From: RGIG3009 sp045653425
GTDB lineage: Bacteria; Bacillota; Clostridia; Oscillospirales; Acutalibacteraceae
DNA: 34,398 bases
Assembly: GCA_045653425.1 (NCBI GenBank)
Contig: JAZOLU010000042.1
Location: forward strand, 1-34,398
Reading direction: 5' to 3'
The position numbers and the translations under genes were made by a program. The notes beneath the pieces were generated by a model. The model ran no database searches. It saw only the letters and a program-made list of their open reading frames with translations, and had not been told where the DNA came from. This document shows, in pieces, positions 1 to 8,683 of this stretch. Each line of letters opens with the position of its first letter. Position 1 is the stretch's first letter.

Positions 1-223
1 AAAGGAATCTGCCGTTGACAGGTACATTTGAAATCAGTTCATCGAGGCTGTCACAATTGTTTGTTACATTGCAACGACCTTTACCGGTTATCATCACTTT
101 GCGGGCGGGGCGGGCATTGCGCTCCACCACGGTAACACGCAACCCCCGCCGAGCGGCGAATCCGGCCGCCAACAAACCGGCGGCACCGCCACCCACAACC
201 ACCACGTGCAACGCCTCACTCAT
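1..223 (-). CDS. FAD-dependent oxidoreductase, HI0933/BaiN-like (N-terminal part, cut by window edge)
   Basis: Reading leftwards from an ATG at 221-223 gives 74 codons before the window ends. The protein opens with a dinucleotide-binding strand-turn (VVVVGGGAAG, residues 7-16), followed by ERNARPARKVMITGKGRCNV (35-54) and NGRFL (70-74). These are typical of the HI0933/YhiN/BaiN flavoprotein family, which binds FAD; substrates are mostly unknown. The start overlaps the end of the upstream regulator gene by 8 bases, so the pair is probably translationally coupled. The substrate domain lies outside the window. Confidence 0.85.
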   Translation of the reverse strand, partial: MSEALHVVVVGGGAAGLLAAGFAARRGLRVTVVERNARPARKVMITGKGRCNVTNNCDSLDELISNVPVNGRFL

Positions 224-1115
224 TATCTGTCTCCGTTGCCGGCGGCTTTTCGGTGGGTTGATATACCTGGTACGCCGCCCACAACTCCTCCAATTCATTC
301 AACGTGTCGCGGTTGGCATCCATCCGTTTAAGCGAAATGGCCACCAACAACGCGTTAATAATGCTGAGCGGCGCCACCAACGAGTCCACCACCGTGGCCA
401 TATCACTGTGCGCCGGTAACAAGTAAGTAGCAAAATCCGCAATGGGCGACACCGGACTATCCGTAATGGCCACCACCTGTGCACCGCGGGTGTGGGCAAA
501 GTGCATTGTCTTTACCGTTTTGCTGGAATAGCGCGGAAAACTCAACCCGATAACGGCATCATCTGCACTAATGGGAAACATTTCTTCCAAAATTTCCGTT
601 TCGCTGCTGGTGGAAATCAGGCGAATATCCGGCAACAACAATTTAAGATAATACGCCAAAAAACCTGCCAGTGCGCGGCAACTGCCCGCGCCGAACACAT
701 ACACGCGGCGAGCGCGCACCAGCGCCGCCACCGCTTGGTCAAAAATATGCGAATCCAGTTCCTCTAACGTTAAACGGAGATTGGCAATATCGTAAGACAT
801 TACCTTGTCCAGTACCTCGTCATCCTGCATACGGGCACGCGTTACTTCCACCCGCTGCACGCTGGTAAGTTTGCTGCGCACCAACTCCTGCATAGCCTTT
901 TGCAAACGCGGATAGCCGCTGTACCCCAATTCCGTGGCAAAGCGCACCACCGTGGATTCGCTCACGCCCACCGCTTCACCCAGCGCATACGCCGTCATAA
1001 ACGCGGCCGAGTCGTAGTGTTCCAAAATGTAAGCCGCAATCAGCCGTTGTCCCTTGGAAAAGTTCGGTATTTGCCGAGTGATATGCGCAATTAAATCCGT
1101 TTTCAACGTCATCAC
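216..1115 (-). CDS. MurR/RpiR family transcriptional regulator
   Basis: 299 residues, the usual length for the family. Residues 1-77 form the RpiR helix-turn-helix (LGEAVGVSESTVVRFATELG is the recognition region). About residues 125-260 form a SIS phosphosugar-binding domain (VYVFGAGSCRALAGFLAYYL). Such regulators bind operators and respond to phosphosugars, often of the sialic acid or amino-sugar type; the ligand here cannot be read. The start is GTG (1113-1115) immediately followed by ATG; either fits the AAGGAAAGG ribosome site. It has its own promoter and runs into the flavoprotein gene with an 8-base overlap. Confidence 0.9.
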   Translation of the reverse strand: MMTLKTDLIAHITRQIPNFSKGQRLIAAYILEHYDSAAFMTAYALGEAVGVSESTVVRFATELGYSGYPRLQKAMQELVRSKLTSVQRVEVTRARMQDDEVLDKVMSYDIANLRLTLEELDSHIFDQAVAALVRARRVYVFGAGSCRALAGFLAYYLKLLLPDIRLISTSSETEILEEMFPISADDAVIGLSFPRYSSKTVKTMHFAHTRGAQVVAITDSPVSPIADFATYLLPAHSDMATVVDSLVAPLSIINALLVAISLKRMDANRDTLNELEELWAAYQVYQPTEKPPATETDNE

Positions 1116-1145
1116 AAGCCTTTCCTTGCGGGAATTTAATGATTT

Positions 1146-1174
1146 AGTTTACCGCGTTTTTCAAGAAATTTCAA
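1146..1174 (-). promoter_or_regulatory. Sigma-A-type promoter for the RpiR regulator
   Basis: On the minus strand, TTGAAA (1169-1174), a 17-base spacer and TAAACT (1146-1151) lie about 30 bases upstream of the regulator start. Seen by inspection only. Confidence 0.5.
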
Positions 1175-1191
1175 GCCGAAATTTGTCGGCA

Positions 1192-1731
1192 TTACCGAAA
1201 TAACCGATACAGTAGGGGTTGAAACCTTAAAAAATACAAGGGAATTAGCCGAGATAAACCAATATCGTACAACACAAACACCACGTTACCGGCCACCAAA
1301 AACGCCGCCAAAAACACACCCAGCGGCAACGAAACACCGGTAACGGCAAAATCGTTAAGTGAGAACCCCACCGCGGACAGTATGACATAAGCACCCATCA
1401 TCGCACCGTTAAACACCGCGGCTTTAATAACCCATTCCCATACGCGGGGGCAAGATTCTGCCAACGATTTTACTACCGGATAATACCCAAAAAAGGTAAC
1501 AAACAACCATTTGGCTTCCATATCCGGCACTAACAACAACGCCGGCACTGCCACGGCGGCATACACCGCCAGTGCCCAACGCTTGCCGCATTCCATAACC
1601 ACCGGTAACAAAAACACCGCCGCCAAAGCGGGCAATGCGTAGGTGGCAAACGGAAACACGGTGAGCAGTAAGCACACCAGTGCCAACGCCCCCATTAGCC
1701 CGCCAAACGCCAACCGCGCCGTGCGTTTCAC
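1192..1731 (-). CDS. Conserved integral membrane protein, function unknown
   Basis: 179 residues with about five hydrophobic segments, roughly residues 8-30, 33-45, 52-70, 105-125 and 133-160. The start is GTG at 1729-1731, with AAGGGGAG seven bases upstream. The short conserved loop FFGYYPVVK (80-88) is the most recognisable part. It resembles small multispan proteins of Clostridia, and the topology is reminiscent of ECF-type substrate-binding subunits, but no substrate motif can be read. It follows the J-domain gene by 22 bases and is probably the last gene of that operon. Confidence 0.75.
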   Translation of the reverse strand: MKRTARLAFGGLMGALALVCLLLTVFPFATYALPALAAVFLLPVVMECGKRWALAVYAAVAVPALLLVPDMEAKWLFVTFFGYYPVVKSLAESCPRVWEWVIKAAVFNGAMMGAYVILSAVGFSLNDFAVTGVSLPLGVFLAAFLVAGNVVFVLYDIGLSRLIPLYFLRFQPLLYRLFR

Positions 1732-1753
1732 AAGACAACTCCCCTTTAACGGT

Positions 1754-2359
1754 TTAGCAACAACAACAACGAAAATGAATCAAATCGCCACCCAAACACT
1801 CGCAACAACAGTCCGCGCAAATTAGGCCCTGACATACATCACAACCCGAAACGCCGCCACCCACGGGGCGATACGCGCCGGTGCGGCGTTGCCGTTCCAA
1901 TTGATTGTAAGCCGCACGGTATTCCATATTGGCGGGGTCCATGCGCGTGGCGGTGGAAAAGTGATTGTACGCTTCGTCCAACCAGCCCTTTTTGTACAAC
2001 ACACTGCCTTTTAAAAAATACCATTCTGCATCACGCGAAGGTGCGGGAACCCCATCCAGCAACGTCTCCGCATCCGCCGTGCGACCGGTGCGAATAAGGT
2101 TGCGAATATCCTGATACCCGGAACCCGCGGTGTACCCGCCGCCCGCGCTTTGCCCGCGACCCTTGCCGGCGCGGCGTTCGCGGATAATGGCATCGTACGC
2201 CTCGTTAATTTCCTGCATTTTTTCTTCCGCTAAATCCGAAAGCGGATTGTCCCCGTAATTGTCGGGGTGGTACTTGCGCGCCAACGCGCGGTACGCATCC
2301 TTTACCTCGTCGTCTGTTGCGGTAGGGCGAATCCCCAACACCTCATACGGATTGTTCAT
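1754..2359 (-). CDS. J-domain (DnaJ-like) protein with TPR-like middle and Cys-rich tail
   Basis: 201 residues from the ATG at 2357-2359, chosen because GGGAGG lies nine bases upstream; a longer in-frame start lacks a ribosome site. An N-terminal J-domain starts NPYEVLGIRPTA and contains the HPD tripeptide (KYHPDN) that stimulates DnaK ATPase. A Gly-rich linker follows, then a TPR-like pair of helices (WYFLKGSVLYKKGWLDEAYN). The last 30 residues hold about ten cysteines, including two CCC/CCCC runs, suggesting metal or membrane-surface binding. The start lies inside the 3' end of the DUF5685 gene (17-base overlap), so the two are coupled. It is not the DnaJ of the DnaK operon. Confidence 0.85.
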   Translation of the reverse strand: MNNPYEVLGIRPTATDDEVKDAYRALARKYHPDNYGDNPLSDLAEEKMQEINEAYDAIIRERRAGKGRGQSAGGGYTAGSGYQDIRNLIRTGRTADAETLLDGVPAPSRDAEWYFLKGSVLYKKGWLDEAYNHFSTATRMDPANMEYRAAYNQLERQRRTGAYRPVGGGVSGCDVCQGLICADCCCECLGGDLIHFRCCCC

Positions 2360-3248
2360 GGTTGTTAACCTCCCGAATTTTTCCGCGGCGAACACCGCTT
2401 AACACTTGTTTTTGTGCTTGCGGCAATCCCCAGTCCAGTATATTTCGTAAAATGCCGTCAAAACGGCGAATGGTAAGCAATTCATACGCGGCGCGGCACT
2501 CTGCCAACGATGCGTTAAGCGATAAACGAACACTTTCGCGGCGTTCTGCCAACCGTTCCGGTGTCATATCTCCTTCACGGTAATTTACCAATAACGGATT
2601 GTAATTGCCGGTGCGGCTGTCCTCTGCCAAGTCGTCCGCCGCATCCATTAAATAAATCCAACGGCCCAAACAATACCCAAACCGTTCCAACACACGGCGT
2701 TGTTTTTCATCCGCCGCCACATACGCACACAGGGTTGCCAACAACTGCGCCGTGGGTTCGGCGGCGGCATCCACCGAGGCGGTATTAGCCGCTTCCAACG
2801 CCGCTTGCCGCTGCGTGTAAGCCGCCATAGCCGCATCCCACGCCGGCATACGTTGCGCCGCACGACGACGATGCCGAGCAGCAGGCAGTTTCGCCGCGCG
2901 TGCCGCCGTGCCTTTGAAAAAACCACCGTCCGCCACCGTGTCGCACAGTTTGTGATATACCAGCAGTACCGAGGCATCGGCACAACAGTCAAGCACCGCG
3001 TTCTCCCCACAACAAGAACGTTTTTTTAACGGATTGTAAGGACACCGTGCCGAGCGAAATGTGGGGCAATCCTCCGCCAATGCCAAATGCAACAATACCA
3101 AAAACGTCATATCGTAACTTAATGTCATTTGCGCGGTAAAACCATACCGTTTTCCCAGTGTGCGGCAAAGCGAGCAGTACAATCCGCGATACTGCTCAAA
3201 TTCGCCCATTTTGAGTTCCGGTTGATATGGTTTAATATAGCCGAACAT
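2343..3248 (-). CDS. DUF5685 family protein
   Basis: 301 residues; AAGGTGA lies seven bases before the ATG. The N-terminus FGYIKPYQPELKMGEFEQYR and the cysteine pattern YCSLCRTLG, then CPTFRSARCPYNP and KRSCC, are characteristic of the DUF5685 family of Firmicutes. The rest is helical and ends in a basic tail. The family has no assigned function; the cysteines suggest a zinc or Fe-S site. First gene of an apparent operon with the J-domain protein and the membrane protein; this pairing with a J-protein suggests a role in protein folding or envelope assembly, which is inference. Confidence 0.85.
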   Translation of the reverse strand: MFGYIKPYQPELKMGEFEQYRGLYCSLCRTLGKRYGFTAQMTLSYDMTFLVLLHLALAEDCPTFRSARCPYNPLKKRSCCGENAVLDCCADASVLLVYHKLCDTVADGGFFKGTAARAAKLPAARHRRRAAQRMPAWDAAMAAYTQRQAALEAANTASVDAAAEPTAQLLATLCAYVAADEKQRRVLERFGYCLGRWIYLMDAADDLAEDSRTGNYNPLLVNYREGDMTPERLAERRESVRLSLNASLAECRAAYELLTIRRFDGILRNILDWGLPQAQKQVLSGVRRGKIREVNNHEQSV

Positions 3249-3432
3249 ATAAAAGTCACCTTTTTATTATGATACAACTTTTTCAAAACAGTGTATGAAA
3301 GATTTGTAAATATTCCGCACAAACCGCCGAAATATTGCAACGTATATTTTGCGCATAACAACCCATACTAGTTCTGCAACCAATCAAAAACAAAGAATTA
3401 ACAAAAACACTGTAAACAAGGAGGAAAAACCT

Positions 3433-3645
3433 ATGGATATCATTGCTTTGATTTTGGTGATTATCGGTGCGCTGAACTGGGGCAGTATCGGTCTGTTCCA
3501 ATTTGACTTGGTCGCGTGGATTTTCGGCGGCCAAAGCGGGCCCATTAGCCGTGTTATTTACACGCTGGTCGCGCTCGCCGGTATTTGGTGCATTTCACTG
3601 CTGTTCCGCCGCCGCGGACCGGTACTGGAAGAATCCGACAAATAA
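3433..3645 (+). CDS. DUF378 family small membrane protein
   Basis: 70 residues from the ATG at 3433, preceded by AAGGAGG; the open frame extends further upstream but without a ribosome site. Two hydrophobic segments (about residues 2-22 and 38-58) are separated by a short loop. The segment IIGALNWGSIGLFQFDLVAW is the DUF378 signature (YuzA-like). Function is unknown. It stands alone between DUF5685, transcribed away from it, and ackA, transcribed towards it. Confidence 0.88.
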   Translation: MDIIALILVIIGALNWGSIGLFQFDLVAWIFGGQSGPISRVIYTLVALAGIWCISLLFRRRGPVLEESDK

Positions 3646-3657
3646 TCATCGTTGCAA

Positions 3658-3690
3658 AAACAGGGTCGCCGAATGTCGGCGGCCCTGTTT
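3658..3690. terminator. Bidirectional intrinsic terminator between DUF378 gene and ackA
   Basis: A 15-bp stem with one G-T pair (3658-3672 with 3676-3690) and a three-base loop. There is a T-rich run on the plus side and an A-run at its base that serves the minus strand. It sits between two convergent genes. Confidence 0.85.
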
Positions 3691-3701
3691 ATTATGCACC
3701 A

Positions 3702-4895
3702 TTAAATAAGTGCCTTGGTATCGCGCGCAATAACCAATTCCTCGTTGGTGGGGATAACAAATGCACGCACGGCGGAATCTGCCGTGGTAATTTCCGTTTC
3801 CTTGCCGCGCACTTGGTTGGCTTGCGCATCCAAACGCACGCCCAAGTAGGCCAGTTTTTCCAAAATTTCGGCGCGCAACGCCATTTGGTTTTCGCCAATG
3901 CCCGCGGTAAATACAATGGCATCCAACCCGCCGAGCGCGGCAACGTAACCGCCGATATATTTCAGAATTTGATAACTGCGCAAATCCCACGCCAGTTTCG
4001 CGCGCTCGTTACCGGCTTCCACGGCGGCGGTAATGTCGCGGTCGTCACTGGACACACCCGAAACACCCAACATACCGGATTTTTTGTTCATAACATCATC
4101 CATTTGGGCGGGAGTAAGTCCCTCTTTTTCCATCAAGAACGTAACAACGGACGGGTCAATCGCGCCACTGCGAGTACCCATTAAAAATCCATCCAACGGA
4201 GTGAGACCCATAGTGGTGTCAATCACCTTGCCGTCACGCAGAGCAGCAATGGAAGAACCGTTGCCCAAGTGGCAAGTGATAATACGCGTGCCCTTGCCGT
4301 CCGGCTTGCCAAGCAGTTCGCAGCAACGCGCGCTGACAAAACGATGCGACGTACCGTGGTAACCGTAGCGGCGCACGCCGTATTTTTCATAATACTCATA
4401 CGGCAAACCCCACAAATACGCTACTTCGGGCATAGTTTGATGAAACGCGGTATCGAACACCGCCACCTGCGGAATCTCCGCACCAAACGCGGCGGTAGCC
4501 GCCTCAATGCCTTTTAAGCACGCGGGGTTGTGCAACGGTGCCAAAATGGTGTATTCGCGCACGGCGTCCAACACTTCTTCCGTAATGCGCACGGATTTGT
4601 CAAACTTAGCGCCGCCTTGCACCACGCGGTGACCAATGGCGGTCACTTCGGACATATCGTTAATCACTTTACCCTCGCCACTGGTAAGTGCCTGCTTAAC
4701 TTGCTCAAACGCCGTGGCGTGGTCCGGCATAGCCACTTCCAACTGCACCACGCGGCCATCATCCGTCTTGTGGGTAAAGCGACCGTCAATGCCAATGCGC
4801 TCGCACAAGCCCTTGGCAACTGTCTGCTCACCGTCCATATCAATAAGTTGATACTTCAGCGAAGAACTACCTGCGTTAATAACCAAAATTTTCAT
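3702..4895 (-). CDS. ackA: Acetate kinase
   Basis: 397 residues, the family norm. Interconverts acetate + ATP and acetyl phosphate + ADP, the substrate-level ATP step of acetate fermentation. Family motifs are all present: the N-terminal MKILVINAGSSSLKYQ, the central YHGTSHRFVS, the phosphate loop TCHLGNGSSIAA, and MGTRSGAIDPS and FTAGIGEN later on. The start at 4893-4895 is preferred because it begins with the family N-terminus and has GGGAG upstream; an in-frame ATG six codons earlier is less likely. No phosphotransacetylase gene is adjacent. The divergent neighbour tmcAL also consumes acetate. Confidence 0.97.
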   Translation of the reverse strand: MKILVINAGSSSLKYQLIDMDGEQTVAKGLCERIGIDGRFTHKTDDGRVVQLEVAMPDHATAFEQVKQALTSGEGKVINDMSEVTAIGHRVVQGGAKFDKSVRITEEVLDAVREYTILAPLHNPACLKGIEAATAAFGAEIPQVAVFDTAFHQTMPEVAYLWGLPYEYYEKYGVRRYGYHGTSHRFVSARCCELLGKPDGKGTRIITCHLGNGSSIAALRDGKVIDTTMGLTPLDGFLMGTRSGAIDPSVVTFLMEKEGLTPAQMDDVMNKKSGMLGVSGVSSDDRDITAAVEAGNERAKLAWDLRSYQILKYIGGYVAALGGLDAIVFTAGIGENQMALRAEILEKLAYLGVRLDAQANQVRGKETEITTADSAVRAFVIPTNEELVIARDTKALI

Positions 4896-4921
4896 AGATT
4901 TTCTATCTCCCATTCACCATA

Positions 4922-4950
4922 TTGATTTTTTCAAAAAAATCCCGTATACT
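4922..4950 (+). promoter_or_regulatory. Promoter for tmcAL
   Basis: TTGATT (4922-4927), a 17-base spacer and TATACT (4945-4950) on the plus strand. The -10 box ends one base before the -10 box of the opposing ackA promoter. Confidence 0.6.
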
Positions 4951-4951
4951 T

Positions 4952-4979
4952 ATTATAGTACAATTTTCAATTTTTTCAA
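4952..4979 (-). promoter_or_regulatory. Promoter for ackA
   Basis: On the minus strand, TTGAAA (4974-4979), a 16-base spacer and a perfect TATAAT (4952-4957), about 55 bases before the ackA start. It abuts the tmcAL promoter. Confidence 0.65.
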
Positions 4980-5012
4980 GACTTTTTCAAAAAGTTGCGG
5001 AGGTGTGTGGCT

Positions 5013-6215
5013 ATGCGCATTGCCGGTGTGGTTGCCGAATACAATCCGTTCCATAACGGTCACGCGTTGCATTTGGAAAAAACCAAAGAACGCGGTGGCG
5101 GGTGCGAAGCAACGCATATTGTAGCGGTTATGAGCGGCAGTTTTGTCCAGCGCGGCGAACCGGCTGTTTTGCCCAAATTTGACCGTGCCCGTGCCGCACT
5201 GGCGGGCGGGGTGGATTTGGTGCTGGAACTGCCGGTGCCGTGGTGCCTTTCCTCGGCGGAGGGGTTCGCTTTCGGCGCGGTGTCCCTATTGAAATCGCTC
5301 GGTTGCGTAGAGTATCTCAGTTTTGGCAGCGAAATCGGCAAAACAGAACCGCTGGAAAAGGCGGTTACCGTTATGGAAACCCCGCGGTTTGCCACACTGT
5401 TAAAATATTATATGGATACCGGCACCGCTTTTGCCGAAGCGCAACAAAAAGCACTGGCGGAAATTATTGGAAAAAGCGGCGCGGCGGTACTATCCACCCC
5501 CAACAACACCTTAGGCGTGGAATACATAAAAGCATTACAGCGGCTAAACAGCCGTATGCAACCCTTTACCGTGTGTCGGCAAGGCAGTGCACACGACAGT
5601 ATGGTGCCGCTGGGCAACACCGCTTCGGCTTCGTATCTGCGCACGTTGCTTACCTCCGACCGATTGCTCAGTGCGTTCCCGTATATGCCCGCTTCGTGCG
5701 CCGCCGTGTTATCCGACGCGGCACAAAAAGGGCGTTTGCCCGCCGATACCGCACAACTGGAACGCGCGGTGCTCTCCCATCTGCGGTTGCTCTCTGCGGA
5801 AGATATCCGCGCGTTACCCGGCATTTCGGAAGGTCTGGAAAACCGCGTGTATGCCGCCATTCGCAAAGCGCGAACGCTTACCGAGTTGGAGGAAATGATT
5901 AAAACCAAACGGTATCCCCTTACCCGCGTGCGGCGCTTACTGTGGTCGGCGTATTTGGGCATTCCCGCCGGCTATGCGGAACAGCAACCGCCGTATATAC
6001 GGGTACTGGCCGCCAACGAGCGCGGCAAGGAGATTTTATCTGCCGCTAAACCCACGGTGCCCTTGTTGCACCGCGCGGCACAAGTTCCAAAACTTAATGC
6101 CGCGTGCCAAGCCCTGTGGGTGTTGGAAAACCGCGCCACCGATTTGTACGGGCTCGCCTTTGCTCAGCCGCTTCCCTGTGGGGAGGATTGCACCACGGGG
6201 CTTATTCGCGAATAA
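5013..6215 (+). CDS. tmcAL: tRNA(Met) cytidine acetate ligase (TmcAL/YlbM)
   Basis: 400 residues from the ATG at 5013, with GGAGGTG seven bases upstream. The N-terminus RIAGVVAEYNPFHNGHALHL carries the HxxH nucleotidyltransferase motif (H14, H17). SGSFVQRGEPAVLPKFDRA and the PNNTLGVEYIKAL segment are family signatures. In Bacillus this enzyme uses acetate and ATP to make N4-acetylcytidine at the wobble base of elongator tRNA-Met. The HxxH motif is shared with nicotinate-nucleotide adenylyltransferases, but the length and later motifs fit TmcAL. It is divergent from ackA. Confidence 0.93.
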   Translation: MRIAGVVAEYNPFHNGHALHLEKTKERGGGCEATHIVAVMSGSFVQRGEPAVLPKFDRARAALAGGVDLVLELPVPWCLSSAEGFAFGAVSLLKSLGCVEYLSFGSEIGKTEPLEKAVTVMETPRFATLLKYYMDTGTAFAEAQQKALAEIIGKSGAAVLSTPNNTLGVEYIKALQRLNSRMQPFTVCRQGSAHDSMVPLGNTASASYLRTLLTSDRLLSAFPYMPASCAAVLSDAAQKGRLPADTAQLERAVLSHLRLLSAEDIRALPGISEGLENRVYAAIRKARTLTELEEMIKTKRYPLTRVRRLLWSAYLGIPAGYAEQQPPYIRVLAANERGKEILSAAKPTVPLLHRAAQVPKLNAACQALWVLENRATDLYGLAFAQPLPCGEDCTTGLIRE

Positions 6216-6236
6216 ATAATTGCGTAAACACGTACA

Positions 6237-6276
6237 ACGCCCGCCGATATTTATCGGCGGGCGTGTTTTTATTTTT
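6237..6276. terminator. Intrinsic terminator after tmcAL
   Basis: A strong GC-rich hairpin (6237-6249 with 6252-6264) followed on the plus strand by GTTTTTATTTTT. It lies between convergent tmcAL and the ABC exporter gene, and its T-tract overlaps the last codons of the latter. Confidence 0.88.
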
Positions 6277-8125
6277 GGGACTTCTCAATCTTTTCCATAG
6301 GACGTAAAAACTGCGTTTCGTACAATTCGCGGTATTTTGGACTTTCCTCAAGCAACTGCGCGTGCGGACCGCGTCCGGCAATCACGCCGTTTTCCACCAC
6401 CAATATTTCGTCCGCCGATAACACGGTGGACAGGCGGTGCGCAACCACCAGCGACGTGCGATTGTGCAACAACGGTTGAATGGCATCTTGAATGTGGCTT
6501 TCCGAAATGGAATCCAACGACGACGTTGCCTCATCCAGCAACAAAATGGGCGGGTCTTTAAGAATCACCCGCGCCAGCGATACACGCTGCTTTTCTCCAC
6601 CGGAGAGTTTTAACCCGCGATTACCCACCACGGTATCGTACCCTTGCGGCAAACCCACAATAAAGTCGTGAATGTTCGCCTTGCGGCAAGCATCCTCCAA
6701 TTCCTCGTCGGTAGCATCCGGCCGCGCGTACAACAAATTGGCACGGAGGGTATCGTTAAACAAATACGTATCCTGCGTTACCATACCGATATTGCGCCGC
6801 AAAGCAGCCAGCCGTAAGTCACGCACGTCGTATCCATCCACCGTAATGCGGCCGTCAGTCACGTCAAACAACCGCGGAATTAAACTAATCAACGTGCTTT
6901 TCCCCGCGCCGGATGTACCCACAATCGCCACGCTTTTGCCGTGTTCTACGGTGAAACAGACATCACGCAGTATCGGCTGGTCAGCGTGGTAAGAAAACGC
7001 CACGTGTTCAAAACACAAATCGCCGCGCACCGCGGTGGGTTCCACCGCATTCGGCTTATCCTCAATTTCCGGACGCATATCCAAATACTCAAAAATGCGG
7101 GCAAAGAGAGCAAGCGAACGTGTCATATCCACGCCGATGTTCAGCAACATATCCACCGGGCGGAACATACGGTTGAGCAGCGTTACCAAAATGGTGATAT
7201 CCCCCACCGTGATAATCGGGCCAATCGGCCAACGCAACATCAGCAGCCCGCCAAACAAATACATCAGCAACGGGCCAATACCAATAAACGTGCTTATCGC
7301 CATATGAAACCAACCGTGTGCCACTGTTTCACGGATGCTCAAACGGCGAGTTTCTCCGTTCACCTTACGAAATTTTTCGTATTCGGTTTGTTCTTTATTA
7401 AACAGTTTTACCAGCATTTGCCCGCTAACGCTCATCGTTTCGTTGAGGATTTGGTTCATTTCGTCCCATTTTTCCTGCGTGCGGGAAGCGATTTTCCAAC
7501 GGTAACGCGCCACAATACGCGCGGGGACCACAAAAAACGGGAGTAATAACACGCCCACCGTGGCCAGTAACCAATGAATTTGGTACATTGCCACCAAGGA
7601 GGTAACCAGCACCGCCACGTTGGATAACAAGCCCGTCATCGTGTTGGCAATCACCGATTGCACGCCGCTGATATCCCCCGTCATTCGGGTGATGAGTTCC
7701 CCTTGCGGGCGGTCGGTATAAAACCGATGCGACATAGTTTCCAAATGCGCATACATTTGGTTTTTCATATCGTAAGTAATATTTTGCGCAATGGTAGCGT
7801 TCAAATAACTTTGCAAAATGCTTACCAAATTGGAAATTAGGGTCACCGTGAGCGACAACACAATCAACTGCACCAGCACGGCCCAGTTTTGTGCAATCAA
7901 GCCGTCGTCAATCATACGGCCGGTAAGTATGGACGGCAACAACCCCAACCCTGCTGATAACAGAATAATCAACATTACCAGCAACAGACGCGGCCAATAC
8001 GGCAGCAAATACGCAAAAATACGTTTAAGCAGCGGCCACGACAGTTTCGGTGCTTGTTGTTTTTCTTCCTCGCTAAGCGGTCGGTGCCGTGCCGGCCCGC
8101 CCCGCATTCCCATTCCCGGAGGCAT
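6269..8125 (-). CDS. ABC transporter, fused permease/ATPase (MsbA/LmrA-type half-transporter)
   Basis: 618 residues. After a Gly/Met/Pro-rich leader come six predicted membrane helices (about residues 45-325), then an ATPase domain. In the ATPase are Walker A GTSGAGKST (403-411), Q-loop Q451, signature LSGGE (507-511), Walker B ILLLDEA (about 527-533) and the switch histidine in VVAHRL (about 562). This is a half-transporter that would act as a dimer to export a lipid, drug or peptide; the substrate is not readable. No second half-transporter gene is next to it, so a homodimer is likely. The ribosome site GGGAGGGGG (8134-8142) sits directly against a 6-bp hairpin (8143-8160). It follows ispF by 78 bases. 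Confidence 0.95.
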   Translation of the reverse strand: MPPGMGMRGGPARHRPLSEEEKQQAPKLSWPLLKRIFAYLLPYWPRLLLVMLIILLSAGLGLLPSILTGRMIDDGLIAQNWAVLVQLIVLSLTVTLISNLVSILQSYLNATIAQNITYDMKNQMYAHLETMSHRFYTDRPQGELITRMTGDISGVQSVIANTMTGLLSNVAVLVTSLVAMYQIHWLLATVGVLLLPFFVVPARIVARYRWKIASRTQEKWDEMNQILNETMSVSGQMLVKLFNKEQTEYEKFRKVNGETRRLSIRETVAHGWFHMAISTFIGIGPLLMYLFGGLLMLRWPIGPIITVGDITILVTLLNRMFRPVDMLLNIGVDMTRSLALFARIFEYLDMRPEIEDKPNAVEPTAVRGDLCFEHVAFSYHADQPILRDVCFTVEHGKSVAIVGTSGAGKSTLISLIPRLFDVTDGRITVDGYDVRDLRLAALRRNIGMVTQDTYLFNDTLRANLLYARPDATDEELEDACRKANIHDFIVGLPQGYDTVVGNRGLKLSGGEKQRVSLARVILKDPPILLLDEATSSLDSISESHIQDAIQPLLHNRTSLVVAHRLSTVLSADEILVVENGVIAGRGPHAQLLEESPKYRELYETQFLRPMEKIEKSQK

Positions 8126-8203
8126 ACGCTACGCCCCCTCCCGCTCGCCGCAAAGCGAGCGCGCTGTTTGTTCAAAATGCAAAATCATAAAACCTCTTCT
8201 TTC

Positions 8204-8683
8204 TTAAACCAAATGAATTAAACACACCGCGTGTGCCGCCATTCCTTCACCGCTGCCGGTAAAACCAAGCCCCTCCTCGGTGGTGGCTTTCACGCTAACG
8301 TCAGCCACGTTCATTCCGCACGCAGCCGCCAACCGTTCCCGCATAGCGGGGATGTACGGTTTTAGTTTAGGAGCTTGCGCCAGCACCGTCGCATCAATAT
8401 TTACGGGCGCGTATCCCGCCTCGCGCAGTACGCGCACCACTTCCGCCAACAATTTCAAACTGTCTGCCCCTTCAAAACGCGGGTCTGTATCGGGAAACAG
8501 TGTGCCGATATCGCCCAATGCCGCAGCACCCAGCAAAGCATCTGCCACGGCGTGTGCCAACACGTCTGCATCCGAATGACCAAGCAACCCCTTGTCCCAC
8601 GGCACGGTGACCCCGCCCAAAATCAGCGGTCGCCCCGTTACCAAACGATGCACGTCGTACCCGTGCCCTATACGCAGGTTCAT
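8204..8683 (-). CDS. ispF: 2-C-methyl-D-erythritol 2,4-cyclodiphosphate synthase
   Basis: 159 residues from the ATG at 8681-8683, which overlaps the ispD stop in an ATGA; this and the family N-terminus RIGHGYDVHRL decide the start. It performs the fifth step of the MEP isoprenoid pathway, cyclising CDP-ME 2-phosphate to MEcPP. Metal ligands D10, H12 and H44 are in place (GYDVH, DVLAHA), as are LGDIGTLFPDTD and the C-terminal TTEEGLGFTGSGEG. Coupled directly to ispD, the usual partner. Confidence 0.97.
   Translation of the reverse strand: MNLRIGHGYDVHRLVTGRPLILGGVTVPWDKGLLGHSDADVLAHAVADALLGAAALGDIGTLFPDTDPRFEGADSLKLLAEVVRVLREAGYAPVNIDATVLAQAPKLKPYIPAMRERLAAACGMNVADVSVKATTEEGLGFTGSGEGMAAHAVCLIHLV

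Noticed and set aside
3585..4184. 199-codon open frame across the ackA terminator and antisense to ackA
   Set aside because: It reads through a clear terminator hairpin and the ackA coding region, with no start signal.
5013..6215. Nicotinate-nucleotide adenylyltransferase
   Set aside because: The HxxH motif is shared, but the 400-residue length and the PNNTLGVEYIKAL segment fit TmcAL.
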